Origin: Mangrovicoccus ximenensis
GTDB taxonomy: Bacteria > Pseudomonadota > Alphaproteobacteria > Rhodobacterales > Rhodobacteraceae
Direction: 5' to 3'
Assembly (NCBI RefSeq): GCF_003056725.1
Contig: NZ_QBKZ01000003.1
Coordinates: 43,642 to 94,701 of the forward strand
Length of the DNA stretch: 51,060 bases
The notes under the pieces are model-generated. The model saw only the letters and a list, made by a program, of their open reading frames with translations. It was not told where the DNA came from and did no database searches. How positions within the stretch are numbered: the first letter of the stretch is position 1; every line of letters starts with the position of its first letter. Of this stretch, positions 37,210 through 45,825 are shown one piece after another. The position numbers and the translations under genes are program-made.

Positions 37210-37308
37210 GAGGGCGGGGTCTATCTCGATTGCGACTGGATGCCGGCCGGCGGCGCGCCGCTCGACCATGCCATCCCGATGGCCGGGCTCTCGGCCCTGG
37301 CCGAAGAG
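37210..37308 (+). pseudogene. Possible glycosyltransferase fragment
   Basis: Reads EGGVYLDCDWMPAGGAPLDH. GGVYLDCD resembles the DxD region of sugar transferases that begin GG.YLD.D. One patch only. Confidence 0.3.
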
Positions 37309-37312
37309 AGAT

Positions 37313-37426
37313 TCCTCCACTCTCCAGCTCCTCCAGAATTCCGCCAACCTCCCCATGGTCGCCAAGCCCCTTTACGGTGTTGTTTCCGACGCCGTCTACA
37401 TTCGTGGCCAGCACCGGAAGGCAGTT
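37313..37426 (+). pseudogene. Plant folate/biopterin transporter fragment
   Basis: Reads STLQLLQNSANLPMVAKPLY then GVVSDAVYIRGQHR, characteristic of the plant BT1 transporter family. Codon use is unlike the host. It continues directly into an IS3-like end with no spacer. Confidence 0.7.
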
Positions 37427-37433
37427 CATACAT

Positions 37434-37525
37434 GCCCCCGGATCCCGGACTGGGAATTATCTTGCTTCAAAAGAGAGGGACCCCACATGGGCAGGCAGCC
37501 CCGCCGCCGCTTCGCCGCCGCAAAT
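37434..37525 (+). mobile_element. IS3-like left end and OrfA start
   Basis: CCCCCGGATCCCGGACTG recurs from 34027. AAAGAGAGGGACC precedes an ATG at 37487 that reads MGRQPRRRFAA, a usual IS3 OrfA beginning. It ends at a G-depleted block. Confidence 0.45.
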
Positions 37526-37631
37526 AAATTAAAACGTATAAAATTAATAAATCTTTTTTAAAAAAAATATATCTTTCAAATATAAAACATTTAAACAATA
37601 TATTACACTTAATTTTCTTTCAAAAATTAAA
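37521..37631. other. G-depleted block, 111 bases
   Basis: One G, in the CpG of AAAACGTAT. Confidence 0.85.
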
Positions 37632-37740
37632 GGGTGATCTCGTAGTTCTTGGTCTGTGAAGATGCGTTGTTAGGTGCTCCATTTTCCCATTGAGGACGAA
37701 CCTCAACCTGTGCTCGAGAGATAGCTCTCCATACACAACC
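37632..37740. other. Plant-like fragment, unassigned
   Basis: Balanced-composition sequence including GGTGCTCCATTTTCCCATTG. It looks eukaryotic but I cannot name it. Confidence 0.35.
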
Positions 37741-37742
37741 GC

Positions 37743-37845
37743 CCGCGCGGCATCACCATCAGCCCCGACGGCACCAAGGTCTATGTCTGCGCCAGCGACG
37801 ACAACCTGGTGCGGGTCTTCGATGCCGAGACCTACGAGGAGCATG
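37743..37845 (+). pseudogene. YVTN-type beta-propeller fragment
   Basis: Reads RGITISPDGTKVYVCASDDN then LVRVFDAETYEE, one blade of a bacterial YVTN/PQQ-associated beta-propeller. The next ~110 bases (RNWYRVMETIRYSGLAVISA) are from a different, membrane protein. Confidence 0.6.
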
Positions 37846-37955
37846 CCGAAGGCACCATGCGCCACAGCCGCAACTGGTACCGGGTGATGGAGACGATCCG
37901 CTATTCCGGCCTGGCGGTGATCTCGGCGATGTTCGGCGCGGTGATCGGCACTGGT

Positions 37956-38377
37956 ACTAAAATTTGATCAGTCTATGCTAGGTTTTAGGCTTGTGAAAAG
38001 AATTGTAAAATTAGCTTTATGCAAAAGAACCTGAAGCCATTCCTTGAAATACCCTCAGAAGAACTTCAACTCTGGTGTGGGGGAAAAGAGAGCAAGACTG
38101 AGTACTACCCACTGTACTCAGCAAGTCATACCGGAATAGGGGTATGATGCAGGGAATTATCAAAGGAGCTGGCCGAAGCCGGCCCCGAGCTCGAGGACGA
38201 CGGCGGCTTCGGCGAAGACGCGATGCTCTTCGACGCCGTTCCGGCCGCAGCGCCCGAGGCGGGGGATCCGAGGCGCGCGCCTATCTGCTGCTCGCCGATG
38301 GCGAGGGGCTGACCCGGCTCACCCATCTCGACATGGAGACGGTGATCGCGGTTTCGGGCGAGGCGCCGGTCGAGGCG
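37956..38377. other. Eukaryote-like then GC-rich bacterial fragments
   Basis: 37956-38155 is AT-balanced and unassigned. 38160-38377 holds two bacterial frame pieces, ELAEAGPELEDDGGFGEDAM and ARAYLLLADGEGLTRLTHLD, that I cannot place. Confidence 0.4.
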
Positions 38378-38484
38378 GATCCCTCGATGCAATGGGAGGC
38401 CATCCCATCGGGGCGGCGCGGCCGTCAGCAGTCGTACAGTGACGCGGCCATCCAGGCCTGCCTGACCCTCAAGGTCCTGCTCGG
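38378..38484 (+). pseudogene. IS5-family transposase internal fragment
   Basis: Reads QWEAIPSGRRGRQQSYSDAA then IQACLTLKVLLG, a conserved N-terminal segment of Rhodobacterales IS5 transposases. It belongs to the same family as the scrap at 33915. Confidence 0.8.
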
Positions 38485-38591
38485 CAGGACAGGCAAACCG
38501 GGGCCGCCCCACCCGCCGCACCGGAGTTCCAGGGACCATCCGATGGCCGCCTCCGGCCCCGGAATGGACCGCGGAGACCGCCTGCCGCGAG

Positions 38592-38701
38592 CTATTATTA
38601 TTAAACCTTTAAATTAATTCCAAATCTTTACTATTATTTACTAAACTTTTCCTAAAAACCAATTACTATCCTAAATTTTCCTTTTCATATATTATCCCCG
38701 A
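38592..38701. other. G-depleted block, 110 bases
   Basis: One G, in the final CpG at 38700. Confidence 0.85.
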
Positions 38702-38809
38702 GCTTTCCAGGAGCCGCGCCCCCGTGCGCGCCTTAGCCGTAATTACTTGGGCCGTTTCTCGCGAATCTCGGGTAGTTTGCGCAGCCCAAGCCTTAGCCGA
38801 GACAATAAC

Positions 38810-38911
38810 GTTCAACAAATTGGGATTCATTTAGCAACCGATTTTTATCTTCCATTTGAACTCATTTCCATAATTCTTCTAGTTTCTTTAATAGGTGCAA
38901 TTACTATGGCT
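38810..38911 (+). pseudogene. ndhG: Plastid ndhG 3' fragment
   Basis: Reads [20 protein letters not shown] then [14 protein letters not shown], the C-terminal helix of plastid NAD(P)H dehydrogenase subunit 6. AT-rich plastid codons. It ends at an abrupt switch to CTCCTCCCTGGG. Confidence 0.8.
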
Positions 38912-39444
38912 CTCCTCCCTGGGTCACCGCGCTTCTTTTTTTTTTTTTTTCCGATATCTGCACAACCGCGCGCGACGGTGCGCGGCGCCGCGTCTGGCGC
39001 ATTTTGGCCATGCAATGAATCGCGCCGGAGAAATCGGGCCGGCGGAACAGGTCGATGCGCAGGATCGGGTTGCCGCTCTTCCGCTCGGCCAGGAGGAACA
39101 GAACGATCAGCGCCGCGCCGGCCAGCTTAAAAATATTTAATTAAAATAAGAATCTAATTATTAGAATAAAATCTTGCCATAACTATGATCAGTGACGGAG
39201 CTAGCACCATTGTTATAACCAGATAACTAATAATGCTGCTGGTTGTATCGCGGTGACGGCTGCGGCTATACCGGGCGTGCGGTGGCCGATTCCGCCGATA
39301 TGCCGACTGACGACCCGGCCAAGGATTATTGCAGCGGCACGCGCAGGCTCTTCGCCGAGGGCGGCCCGGACCGCGCGGTGGTCGGCGCCGACGAGGACGA
39401 GGGCCTGTTCCGCGCGGGCCAGCTCGCCGAGGCGCCGGGCGACG
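38912..39444. other. Mixed unresolved fragments
   Basis: Contains a T-run (38935-38950), GC-rich bacterial pieces (38955-39124 and 39240-39444), and a plant-like AT-rich piece (39125-39239, with CAGTGACGGAGCTAGCACCA). No product is named. Confidence 0.4.
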
Positions 39445-39559
39445 ACCAATTACTATAAAACCTATTATAAAAATAAATTTAACCCACTTTCATCTCTCTA
39501 TCTTACCTTCTTACTTTTACCTTTTACCCTTCTACCATAAAAAAACCTTTACTAATCAT
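39445..39559. other. G-free block, 115 bases
   Basis: No G over 115 bases, with many C and T. Confidence 0.85.
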
Positions 39560-39995
39560 GTGAAAGCCTCCAACAATTAAAATGTGCAAAGATAAAAGTC
39601 AAATGAGGCTTGGAGGATTTTTGTATATTTCCTAAAAGCCTAAAATGCTTAAATAAATTTTAGCTTGCGGGGCTCAACCGACCCCGGCGCGGGGCACACA
39701 ACACGTCACTGTGGCAAAATACAAGCGGATCGTGGGTCCGGCGAAGGATCGCTCCGGTTTCCGCACGTGGACTGGGTTGTTTGTAAGTAAGCTAAGTAAA
39801 TAGTACACGATGGAGCTCGAGAGGACAGAATTTATTTTTTATCAAGGGAAAGAATCTAGGGTTAGTGAAAACTAATAAATCGGCCTCGGCGACGGCCTTG
39901 GCGAAGCGGCTGTACGATCCGCGGTCGGAGGCGCGGCGGCCGCGGGCGGCCTGCCCGGCATCTTGCTGGTCGAGCTTTCCGGCCAGCCGGACCCG
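39560..39995. other. Plant-like and bacterial fragments
   Basis: 39560-39660 is an AT-rich eukaryote-like piece, 39660-39780 is mixed, 39780-39885 is plastid-like AT-rich sequence, and 39886-39995 is GC-rich bacterial. None is assigned. Confidence 0.35.
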
Positions 39996-40094
39996 GTCTT
40001 CACCGACACCCTCGAACTCGACATGGGCACGGTGCAGCCTTCCCTCGCCGGCCCGAAGCGCCCGCAGGACCGGGTGCTGCTCACCGAGGCCAAG
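39996..40094 (+). pseudogene. acnA: Aconitate hydratase (AcnA) fragment
   Basis: Reads [20 protein letters not shown] then [13 protein letters not shown], the conserved block near one third of bacterial aconitase A. Only 33 codons are present, with no start or stop. Confidence 0.8.
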
Positions 40095-40196
40095 ATCAGA
40101 TCCGTTTTTTGAGTCCATGATATAACCAAATTGGATGGATCTTCCACCCGTTTAGCTAAGAAAGAATAGATGCAGAGGTGGATAATAGATCGATAT

Positions 40197-40314
40197 GAAG
40201 ATCAAAAACGCAAAGATGCTACTGAGAAGGCCAAAAAGTCGTTGAGCATTAATGAGTTCTTGAAGCCGGCTGATGGAAAGAGGTACAACGGGAGAGGTGG
40301 AGGCTCCCGCGGAA
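40197..40314 (+). pseudogene. Plant RGGA-type RNA-binding protein fragment
   Basis: Reads EDQKRKDATEKAKKSLSINE then FLKPADGKRYNGRGGGSRG, the C-terminal region of plant hyaluronan/mRNA-binding RGG proteins. Codons are plant-like. Confidence 0.65.
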
Positions 40315-40317
40315 ACG

Positions 40318-40417
<100 letters not shown>

Positions 40418-40421
<4 letters not shown>

Positions 40422-40532
40422 AAATCACTAAATAAACTCAAATAAAATCATCATCAAATAAAATCAAATAAAATCATCTAATAAACTTAAAAAAAATCAT
40501 CATCAAATAAAATCAAATAAAATCACCAAAAA
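40418..40532. other. G-free satellite-like block, 115 bases
   Basis: No G. Repeats of AAATAAAATCATCATC equal the human (GGAAT)n satellite unit GAATGGAATCATCATC after G-to-A change. Confidence 0.8.
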
Positions 40533-41295
40533 GCAGTTCGGCAGCATCATCCGCGTAGGTCGGATTCTCGAATCCGACGTTTGGCCATCGGCCAAAGCAA
40601 TGTGCGTGTCTTGTTCTGCGAACAAGTGTCGGATTCGAGAAGTAGAGCGTTTATGGTGCGCAATGTGTCTCTACCGCATGCCTCAAGTTTTGAGATAAGG
40701 CTACGGTTCTATGAATGTCACTACGGCTTGGGAATACAGGGGAGGGTAATAAAAAACGAGGGGCATTCATAAAAAATAGGACTACCAATGCTCACAATAT
40801 TTTTTTTATGAATGCTCCCTATAAAAAAAATTCATTGTCCTATTAAAATTTCAAATAATATTTTAGTATTTTAATAAATTCAATATTAAAAACCCTAACC
40901 TTTCCTATTAATGTGTATCTATCCGTAATATTTTAGAATATTGTGGAATTAGAGAAATTTGCACACATAGAACTCCTAACTTCCGAATAGGAGATATTTT
41001 CTAATGTTCATGATAACAACATTTGTCAATACTCTATATTTCCAGGAGTACAAAATGGTGGGCTCGATGTCTTTCATTTGGCTTCCATTTCCTTTTTTAA
41101 CAAAAGAAGATTTAGTTACGATTGGAAATAAATTTTTTTGTATCTTCATCCATAGATCCTTTACTCATATTTTAAAAATTGGAACACACAAACACCAATC
41201 AGTGCTCGATCCGTCAGCTCAGCTCGCGCCATCATTAGAGAGGTCTCAAGCTTTGGGCGCATGCTGCAGAACACAGCGTGCAGTGGCTGGCACCA
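40533..41295. other. Unassigned stretch: hairpins then AT-rich sequence
   Basis: 40559-40578 (GTCGGATT-CTCG-AATCCGAC) and 40581-40595 (TTGGCC-ATC-GGCCAA) are hairpins, and GTCGGATTCGAGAA recurs near 40629; this looks like a bacterial intergenic repeat. 40740-41200 is AT-rich, with inverted copies of GGGCATTCATAAAAAA and ATGAATGCTCCC. It is probably plant or plastid DNA. Confidence 0.4.
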
Positions 41296-41370
41296 CCCGG
41301 ACAATTAGAATTAAGAAAATTTTGTCGTTATTGTCGTAAGCATACGATTCATGCCGAAATAAAGAAATAG
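41296..41370 (+). pseudogene. rpl33: Plastid rpl33 3' end
   Basis: Reads [20 protein letters not shown] then EIKK and a stop, the C-terminus of plastid ribosomal protein L33. The N-terminal part is absent; unrelated bases precede it. Confidence 0.9.
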
Positions 41371-41389
41371 GAGCATCTTGTGTTCGATC

Positions 41390-41620
41390 TTTCCAAAGAT
41401 CACGCGCACCCCCGTCCCCGTCAAGACGCAACGCTGATCGGACCATCCTTGCAACCCGTCACGATCGTCAGCGGCACCGCCTATCCCTGGGGTGCCAAGA
41501 ATATCGACACCCGTACAGGGTTCCGATGGTGCACCAGAGCGCGAGCAGCAGCAGGGTCGAGTCGTCGTCCTCGGCGAGGAGCACGAGCCAGACGCCCACG
41601 ACGATCATCGCGAGCTGCAC
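41390..41620. other. GC-rich fragments, one Actinobacteria-like
   Basis: 41390-41514 reads a bacterial frame piece. 41515-41620 on the minus strand reads QLAMIVVGVWLVLLAEDDDS then TLLLLALW, a membrane segment with actinobacterial flavour. Confidence 0.4.
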
Positions 41621-41728
41621 CGGAGGATCGAACGTCTTGAGGGCCGCGAACGCGACGACGCTCAGCCGGTCGATGACACGACCGGTCAGCCGCGCGTCGA
41701 GGTCGGCGGCGAGTGCTGTGACTTCCGG
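41621..41728 (-). pseudogene. Actinobacteria-type Fpg/Nei DNA glycosylase fragment
   Basis: Minus strand reads PEVTALAADLDARLTGRVID then RLSVVAFAALKTFDPP, the N-terminus of formamidopyrimidine-DNA glycosylases as seen in Actinobacteria. The catalytic Pro-Glu is present but the gene is cut. Confidence 0.65.
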
Positions 41729-41843
41729 ATAAATTATAAAAATTTATTATACAAAAAAATAACCAAAAAAATAAATTTTAAACATTCTTAATATACACAC
41801 ACATATACACAAAAAACAACCATACTAAATAATAAATATCACC
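41729..41843. other. G-free block, 115 bases
   Basis: No G over 114 bases before the first CpG at 41843/41844. Confidence 0.85.
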
Positions 41844-41948
41844 GTACGGGGTCTCGTCCTCGGCGCGGTGATCACCGTCGCATTCATGGCCGCCAACATC
41901 TACATGGGGCTGAAGACGGGGATGACGTTCTCGTCCTCGATCCCCGCT
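41841..41948 (+). pseudogene. Oligopeptide transporter (OPT) family fragment
   Basis: Reads TVRGLVLGAVITVAFMAANI then YMGLKTGMTFSSSIPA, the first conserved block of bacterial OPT transporters. Exactly 36 codons. Confidence 0.75.
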
Positions 41949-42050
41949 CCCATAGTGGAGATAGCTTGTGGCGATCTTTTGTAGTTTGAATCTTGCGTAG
42001 AACCATATCTCCAACAATGAAGGCTCGTGACCGAACATTACGGTTATGGT
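41949..42050 (-). pseudogene. Plant Ty3/gypsy polyprotein fragment
   Basis: Minus strand reads YHNRNVRSRAFIVGDMVLRK then IQTTKDRHKLSPLWE, the segment after the integrase in plant gypsy elements. Confidence 0.8.
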
Positions 42051-42162
42051 AGCGCCGCGGCAGTGCAGGCCCATGGTGAAGACGGCGGCCGCTCCTTCCC
42101 ACTCGCGGTCCGGTCGAGCTGGGCAGACAAGATCCGGCCGCCGCCGTCTGTTGCCCGCCGTG

Positions 42163-42371
42163 CATAAACTCTAAAAAAACCAAAAAAAACAAAATTCTAT
42201 TATTTCCTAAAAAACTAAAAACTATTAAATATAAATACAATAAAAATATTTATAAAAAAATAACAACTACCTACAATAACTAACACCTATAATCCCAACA
42301 CTTAAAAAAACTGAAATAAAAAAATCATTTAAAACCAAAAATTCGACACCAACCTAATCAACATAATAAAA
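42163..42371. other. G-depleted block, 209 bases, containing a converted Alu
   Basis: Two G only: one CpG near 42344 and one non-CpG at 42313. The right half is the Alu listed next. Confidence 0.85.
42265..42371 (-). repeat. Bisulfite-converted primate Alu, G-to-A version
   Basis: CACCTATAATCCCAACACTT equals Alu CACCTGTAATCCCAGCACTT after G-to-A change. ATCATTTAAAACCAAAAATT then CGACACCAACCTAATCAACA equals ATCATTTGAGACCAGGAGTT CGAGACCAGCCTGGCCAACA after the same change, with the CpG kept. One small deletion and a few mismatches. Confidence 0.92.
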
Positions 42372-42496
42372 TTCCGCCTTCTTTAATCGCGGTGTCGGCA
42401 ACGACGCAGGGTGCGCCCGGAAACACGCGGAGCATCGCCATACCCGGCCGCGACCGCGCCGCAGGTGTGGCGGAGGCGCTGGCGACGACGGTGCGA

Positions 42497-42588
42497 TTAC
42501 CAGCAGATCATGCTACTTGGGAGGACTATCATGTTGTGAAGACTCGCTTTCCAGATGCTCCAGCTTGGGGACAAGCTGAAACTCCTGC
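42497..42588 (+). pseudogene. Plant Ty3/gypsy polyprotein C-terminal fragment
   Basis: Reads LPADHATWEDYHVVKTRFPD then APAWGQAETP, the chromodomain-like end (ATWED..RFP.APAWGQA) of plant gypsy polyproteins. Confidence 0.8.
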
Positions 42589-42604
42589 GGGCGGCACTGT
42601 CATG

Positions 42605-42717
42605 AATTTAACACACAAACTACTTTTATAAACTATAATTATAAAAATAACTTAACATTCAAAACCTTTATAATACTACTTTAATCTACTTAATTTATCT
42701 TACGCTACTAATACAAG
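42605..42717. other. G-depleted block, 113 bases
   Basis: One G, in the CpG at 42713. Confidence 0.85.
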
Positions 42718-42826
42718 CAACCTCCTCGCTCACTTCCTTGAGGTCACCTTTGGTAAAGATCAAACCAACGTTTCCCTGAAGGAGAGGAAGCAGATTCAGG
42801 ATTGCAGTGTTTCCGGTGTTCTCAGA
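42717..42826 (-). pseudogene. Plant RPLP0 (60S acidic ribosomal protein P0) exon
   Basis: Minus strand reads [20 protein letters not shown] then [17 protein letters not shown], identical as I recall to plant P0. The flanks look like intron: AG just before the exon and TTGTATTAG just after. This is genomic plant DNA. Confidence 0.88.
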
Positions 42827-43153
42827 GGCTAGTAAGCATAAGGAATGGTGATCTGCAACGCTACTTATTTCGGAAATTGAGATTCTTTGTTTCTCCCTTT
42901 TTATTTGCCTGGTTTGATGATTCGCACGGCCGTGACCATGCCCTTCGTCTCGGCGGTGCCGATGAAGGTCGTCGTCACGTCCGCGCGGCCGGTCGCGGGG
43001 TTGAAGCCCGCAAAGCTCGCGTTCAGCGGATCGAACTTGGTGTAACGCATGGTGGAGAGCACCGATCAGGGCGCGCGCAATATGGTAAGCGCCATGATGC
43101 AGGCCGCCCCGACCATTGCCAAAGCGCGAGACCACATCAAATCCGGCGCGATG
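42827..43153. other. Eukaryote-like then GC-rich fragments
   Basis: 42827-42915 is probably intron of the RPLP0 piece. 42916-43153 holds two bacterial pieces; minus-strand [20 protein letters not shown] is readable but not assigned. Confidence 0.4.
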
Positions 43154-43266
43154 CATTTATTTAATATTAAATTTTTATATTACTCTTAATTTTTCACTAT
43201 TATACTAATACAAAAAAATTATTTATATTTATTTTCATAAAATAATTTCCTACAAATATAATTACT
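43154..43266. other. G-free block, 113 bases
   Basis: No G over 113 bases. Confidence 0.85.
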
Positions 43267-43379
43267 GATGTTTTTAATCAAACCCGTTTGTCTATACTCA
43301 ACCAAAGGAATTTTGTTTTCTTCGTTTCCGTTCAGTTCAACAGAAATTGCTAGATAGGAACCCCCCAATTCTGTCTGCC

Positions 43380-43484
43380 GGTAGCATTCGCGCAGCTCCT
43401 TCGAGGAGAACGCCCGCCCGGTCGCCGGATCGGTCTCGGCATAGTTCCTGAGCCGGAATTCCAGCGGGTCGAGCCCGGCGGCCC
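43380..43484 (-). pseudogene. Xanthine dehydrogenase-family molybdopterin subunit fragment
   Basis: Minus strand reads AAGLDPLEFRLRNYAETDPA then TGRAFSSKELRECYR, a conserved block of the large subunit of bacterial xanthine/aldehyde oxidoreductases. Confidence 0.75.
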
Positions 43485-43603
43485 AAAAAAAATACTCAAC
43501 TACATCTTCTTAATTCTTCTAAACAAAAATCTTAAACAAATAATTCTAAAATAATATCCAAAAATCTATATTATTCATATACATCCCTAACCAATTAACG
43601 AAA
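43482..43603. other. G-depleted block, 122 bases
   Basis: One G, in the CpG at 43600. Confidence 0.85.
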
Positions 43604-43700
43604 GCTCTGATACCACCTGATGAACCCTGAGTTCCTCTCGACACTCAAGGCTGTTGTTGGCCCGATCTTTCGGTGAGTTGTGATAACTACGATTTGGGAG
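43604..43700. other. Plant retrotransposon-like fragment
   Basis: AAAGCTCTGATACCACCTGA is a phrase common near plant LTR-retrotransposon ends and primer sites. No frame is assigned. Confidence 0.5.
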
Positions 43701-43822
43701 AAACGTTAATAAAATTATAATCAAATAAAATCGAATATAATCATCATCAAATAAAATCAAAAATAACCATCATCAATTAATATTAAATAAAATTATCATC
43801 AAATAAAATTCAAAAAAAACCG
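43701..43822. other. G-depleted satellite-like block, 122 bases
   Basis: Three G, all in CpG. Repeats of ATCATCATCAAATAAAATC equal the converted human (GGAAT)n satellite unit, as in 40418-40532. Confidence 0.8.
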
Positions 43823-43838
43823 GAACAGAGACCCGCTG

Positions 43839-43931
43839 ATGGCCCAGGACACGGCAATGCAGACGACCGACGAATTCCTGGGCGTGAAGCCCGTGCCGGC
43901 GTGGCGCCGCTACCTGAAATGGGTGCTGAAC
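43839..43931 (+). pseudogene. Efflux periplasmic adaptor N-terminus fragment
   Basis: From ATG 43839 reads MQTTDEFLGVKPVPAWRRYL then KWVLN, like the cytoplasmic head of MacA-type adaptors before the membrane anchor. The anchor is missing. Confidence 0.45.
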
Positions 43932-43941
43932 GGAAGCTGGT

Positions 43942-44022
43942 CTCCCGTGTGTTACCGCACGCGGTTGGCCTAAATCCGAGCCAAGGACGCCTGGAGCGTA
44001 CCGACATGCGGTGGTGAACTTG
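43942..44022 (+). other. Plant nuclear rDNA ITS2 fragment
   Basis: TGTTACCGCACGCGGTTGGC then CTAAATCCGAGCCAAGGACG and GCGGTGGTGAACTTGATCC follow the angiosperm ITS2 pattern (GGTTGGCCTAAA..GGTGGTGAA). Confidence 0.7.
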
Positions 44023-44161
44023 ATCCATTACATTTTATCGATATAAACAAAAATATATAAAATCCTATTTATAATTAAAAAAAAAATAAAAATAACCTAA
44101 ATACTTAAAAATAAAAAATATTTAAATAAAATAAAATATATTCATACTACAATATTACGTT
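44023..44161. other. G-depleted block, 139 bases
   Basis: Two G, both in CpG (44040 and 44159). Confidence 0.85.
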
Positions 44162-44260
44162 GTAGATGTTTATTGCATGAAAGAGTAATATGATCTAGTT
44201 ATTTCGTTGACAGATATGTCGAACAAACAAATATTCCAAGTTTACCATGGACCAGGAAAC

Positions 44261-44378
44261 GTATGAAAAAGAGATGATAAGGTTTTTTTTAGATTTTTAT
44301 TAAAAAAATTTTAAGGGAGTTTATTATTATTGTATTTGTTTTATAAGGTAGTTTTTTAAGTTGAAATAAAAGGATGAT
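44261..44378. other. C-free block, 118 bases
   Basis: No C over 118 bases. It borders a CpG at 44260. Confidence 0.85.
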
Positions 44379-44479
44379 CCCGGCCATCGTCTCGGCGCCG
44401 CGCTCGCCCAGGGCGGAGACGGTGATCGTGCCCCCCGCCATCTCCGAAGAGCGCAGCCGCCCGGCCCGGGCGCGCGCCA

Positions 44480-44579
44480 CCAGAAGTTTGTTCCCTCCAT
44501 AGGTGGTCTTCACAGGAATAAATCGAGCTACCTTGGTTAATCGATCCACAACTACCCATATAGAATCATATCCACCTTG
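44480..44579 (-). pseudogene. Plant Ty3/gypsy integrase fragment
   Basis: Minus strand reads [20 protein letters not shown] then [11 protein letters not shown], the integrase core of plant gypsy elements including its catalytic-region VVDRLTK. Confidence 0.88.
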
Positions 44580-44593
44580 GGTTTTTGGAAGTC

Positions 44594-44705
44594 CGACGCC
44601 GGGTCCGGCCTACGAGCCCGGCATGGAGCTGCTGGGCAAGTATGTCTTCCTCTCCGAGGGCGTGCGCGGCTCGCTGTCGAAAGAGGTGATCGCCAAGTTC
44701 GATCT
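44594..44705 (+). pseudogene. ETF-ubiquinone oxidoreductase fragment
   Basis: Reads [20 protein letters not shown] then EGVRGSLSKEVIAKFDL, a conserved block of electron-transfer-flavoprotein:ubiquinone oxidoreductase. Confidence 0.8.
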
Positions 44706-44814
44706 GATTGCATCTCGAAGGGGAAGCCGCGCGTGCGCTGCGAAGTCAGCCTGGCGACGGCGCAGGACGAGGGCTTCGTGGCCGGCGCGCGGCGCTTTCC
44801 GGGACCCTTGACGG
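44706..44814 (+). other. Bacterial frame fragment, unassigned
   Basis: Reads GKPRVRCEVSLATAQDEGFV then AGARRFPGPL. No family is recognised. Confidence 0.35.
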
Positions 44815-44930
44815 CCACCAATTAAACAAAATACCACCGACTTCTAAAACCAAACATCTTTAAAAACCCACCCATCTACCTACAAAAAAAAACAAAAAAC
44901 CTAACCTCGCCTAAACTCAAAAAAAAAACT
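44815..44930. other. G-depleted block, 116 bases
   Basis: Two G, both in CpG. Confidence 0.85.
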
Positions 44931-45348
44931 GCGCCGTTCGATGATTGCTGAACCGGTCGCGCCACGTGGGCGCGACCCGTTCGTGCCGCTAATTCGCTTT
45001 TCGTCCGGGCAATGGGATGACGATAGGCGAACTCAGCGACGAAACCCTGGGTCTCTACATGCAGAGCATCTGCCGGTCGCGGCTTGCCGACATGCGGGCC
45101 ATGGAAATCGCCGAGGCCAGCCAGGGCGGCGGCGACGAACGGCCCGCGACCCGCGCCGATCAGCGCCCCGCAGATGTAGAACAGGGCATCCGGCAGCGCC
45201 GATCCCGGCGCCGGGGCAGAGCCGAGCAGGCTGTCGCGGGTCAGCCCGACCAGCGTGGTGCTAACATACTCAACAAGCCACACAGCAAATATGCAAATGC
45301 ACAGGATAACAAAGGATGGCATAATATAGCTCATTTGCAGAAAACAGC
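44931..45348. other. Bacterial and eukaryote-like fragments
   Basis: 45020-45120 reads TIGELSDETLGLYMQSICRS. 45120-45254 on the minus strand reads DALFYICGALIGAGRGPFVA, possibly an MFS-type membrane protein. 45255-45348 is AT-rich and unassigned. Confidence 0.4.
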
Positions 45349-45487
45349 ATTTAATAAATATTTAAGAGAATATAATTTTTGTATTTTTAGTAGAGAGGGG
45401 GTTTTATTATGTTGGTTAGGATGGTTTGGATTTTTTGATTTTGTGATTCGTTTTTTTCGGTTTTTTAAAGTGTTGGGATTATATCGT
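45349..45487. other. C-depleted block, 139 bases, containing a converted Alu
   Basis: Three C, all in CpG. Confidence 0.88.
45371..45484 (+). repeat. Bisulfite-converted primate Alu, C-to-T version
   Basis: TAATTTTTGTATTTTTAGTA then GAGAGGGGGTTTTATTATGT and TGGTTAGGATGG reproduce Alu TAATTTTTGTATTTTTAGTA GAGACGGGGTTTCACCATGT TGGTCAGGATGG with C changed to T. AAAGTGTTGGGATTATA follows likewise from AAAGTGCTGGGATTACA. CpGs at ATTCG and TTCGG are kept. Confidence 0.95.
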
Positions 45488-45593
45488 CCGCCTGAACTCG
45501 GGCGAGCAGCGCTACATCCATGGCGACTGCATGGCGACGGTCGGTGCGGTGTCCAACCCGGACAACCAGAACCAGAACCTCGGCAAGGCCGGT
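45486..45593 (+). pseudogene. rplB: Ribosomal protein L2 (rplB) fragment
   Basis: Reads [20 protein letters not shown] then [16 protein letters not shown], the conserved middle of L2. It breaks just before the usual GKAGR end. Confidence 0.8.
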
Positions 45594-45710
45594 CTGCCGC
45601 AAGGCCATGAGCGACGGTGAAGCCGTCCCAAGCCTCCCGATCCGCAGGAGCGGACGCTTCCGGAAAGACGGCGCCCTGCGGCGCGCGCCGGACACGGACT
45701 CCCGCAGCAG

Positions 45711-45825
45711 AAGCTGGGCTGGGTTCCGGAGATCACGGCGCAGGAGATGTGCAAGGAGATGGTCGAGTCCGACTACAAGTCGGCGCGCCGCTATGCCCTG
45801 CTCAAGACGCACGGGCACAACAACT
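45711..45825 (+). pseudogene. gmd: GDP-mannose 4,6-dehydratase (gmd) C-terminal fragment
   Basis: Reads [20 protein letters not shown] then [17 protein letters not shown], the C-terminus of Gmd. It runs into lacI through the shared bases GGCACAAC. Confidence 0.78.
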
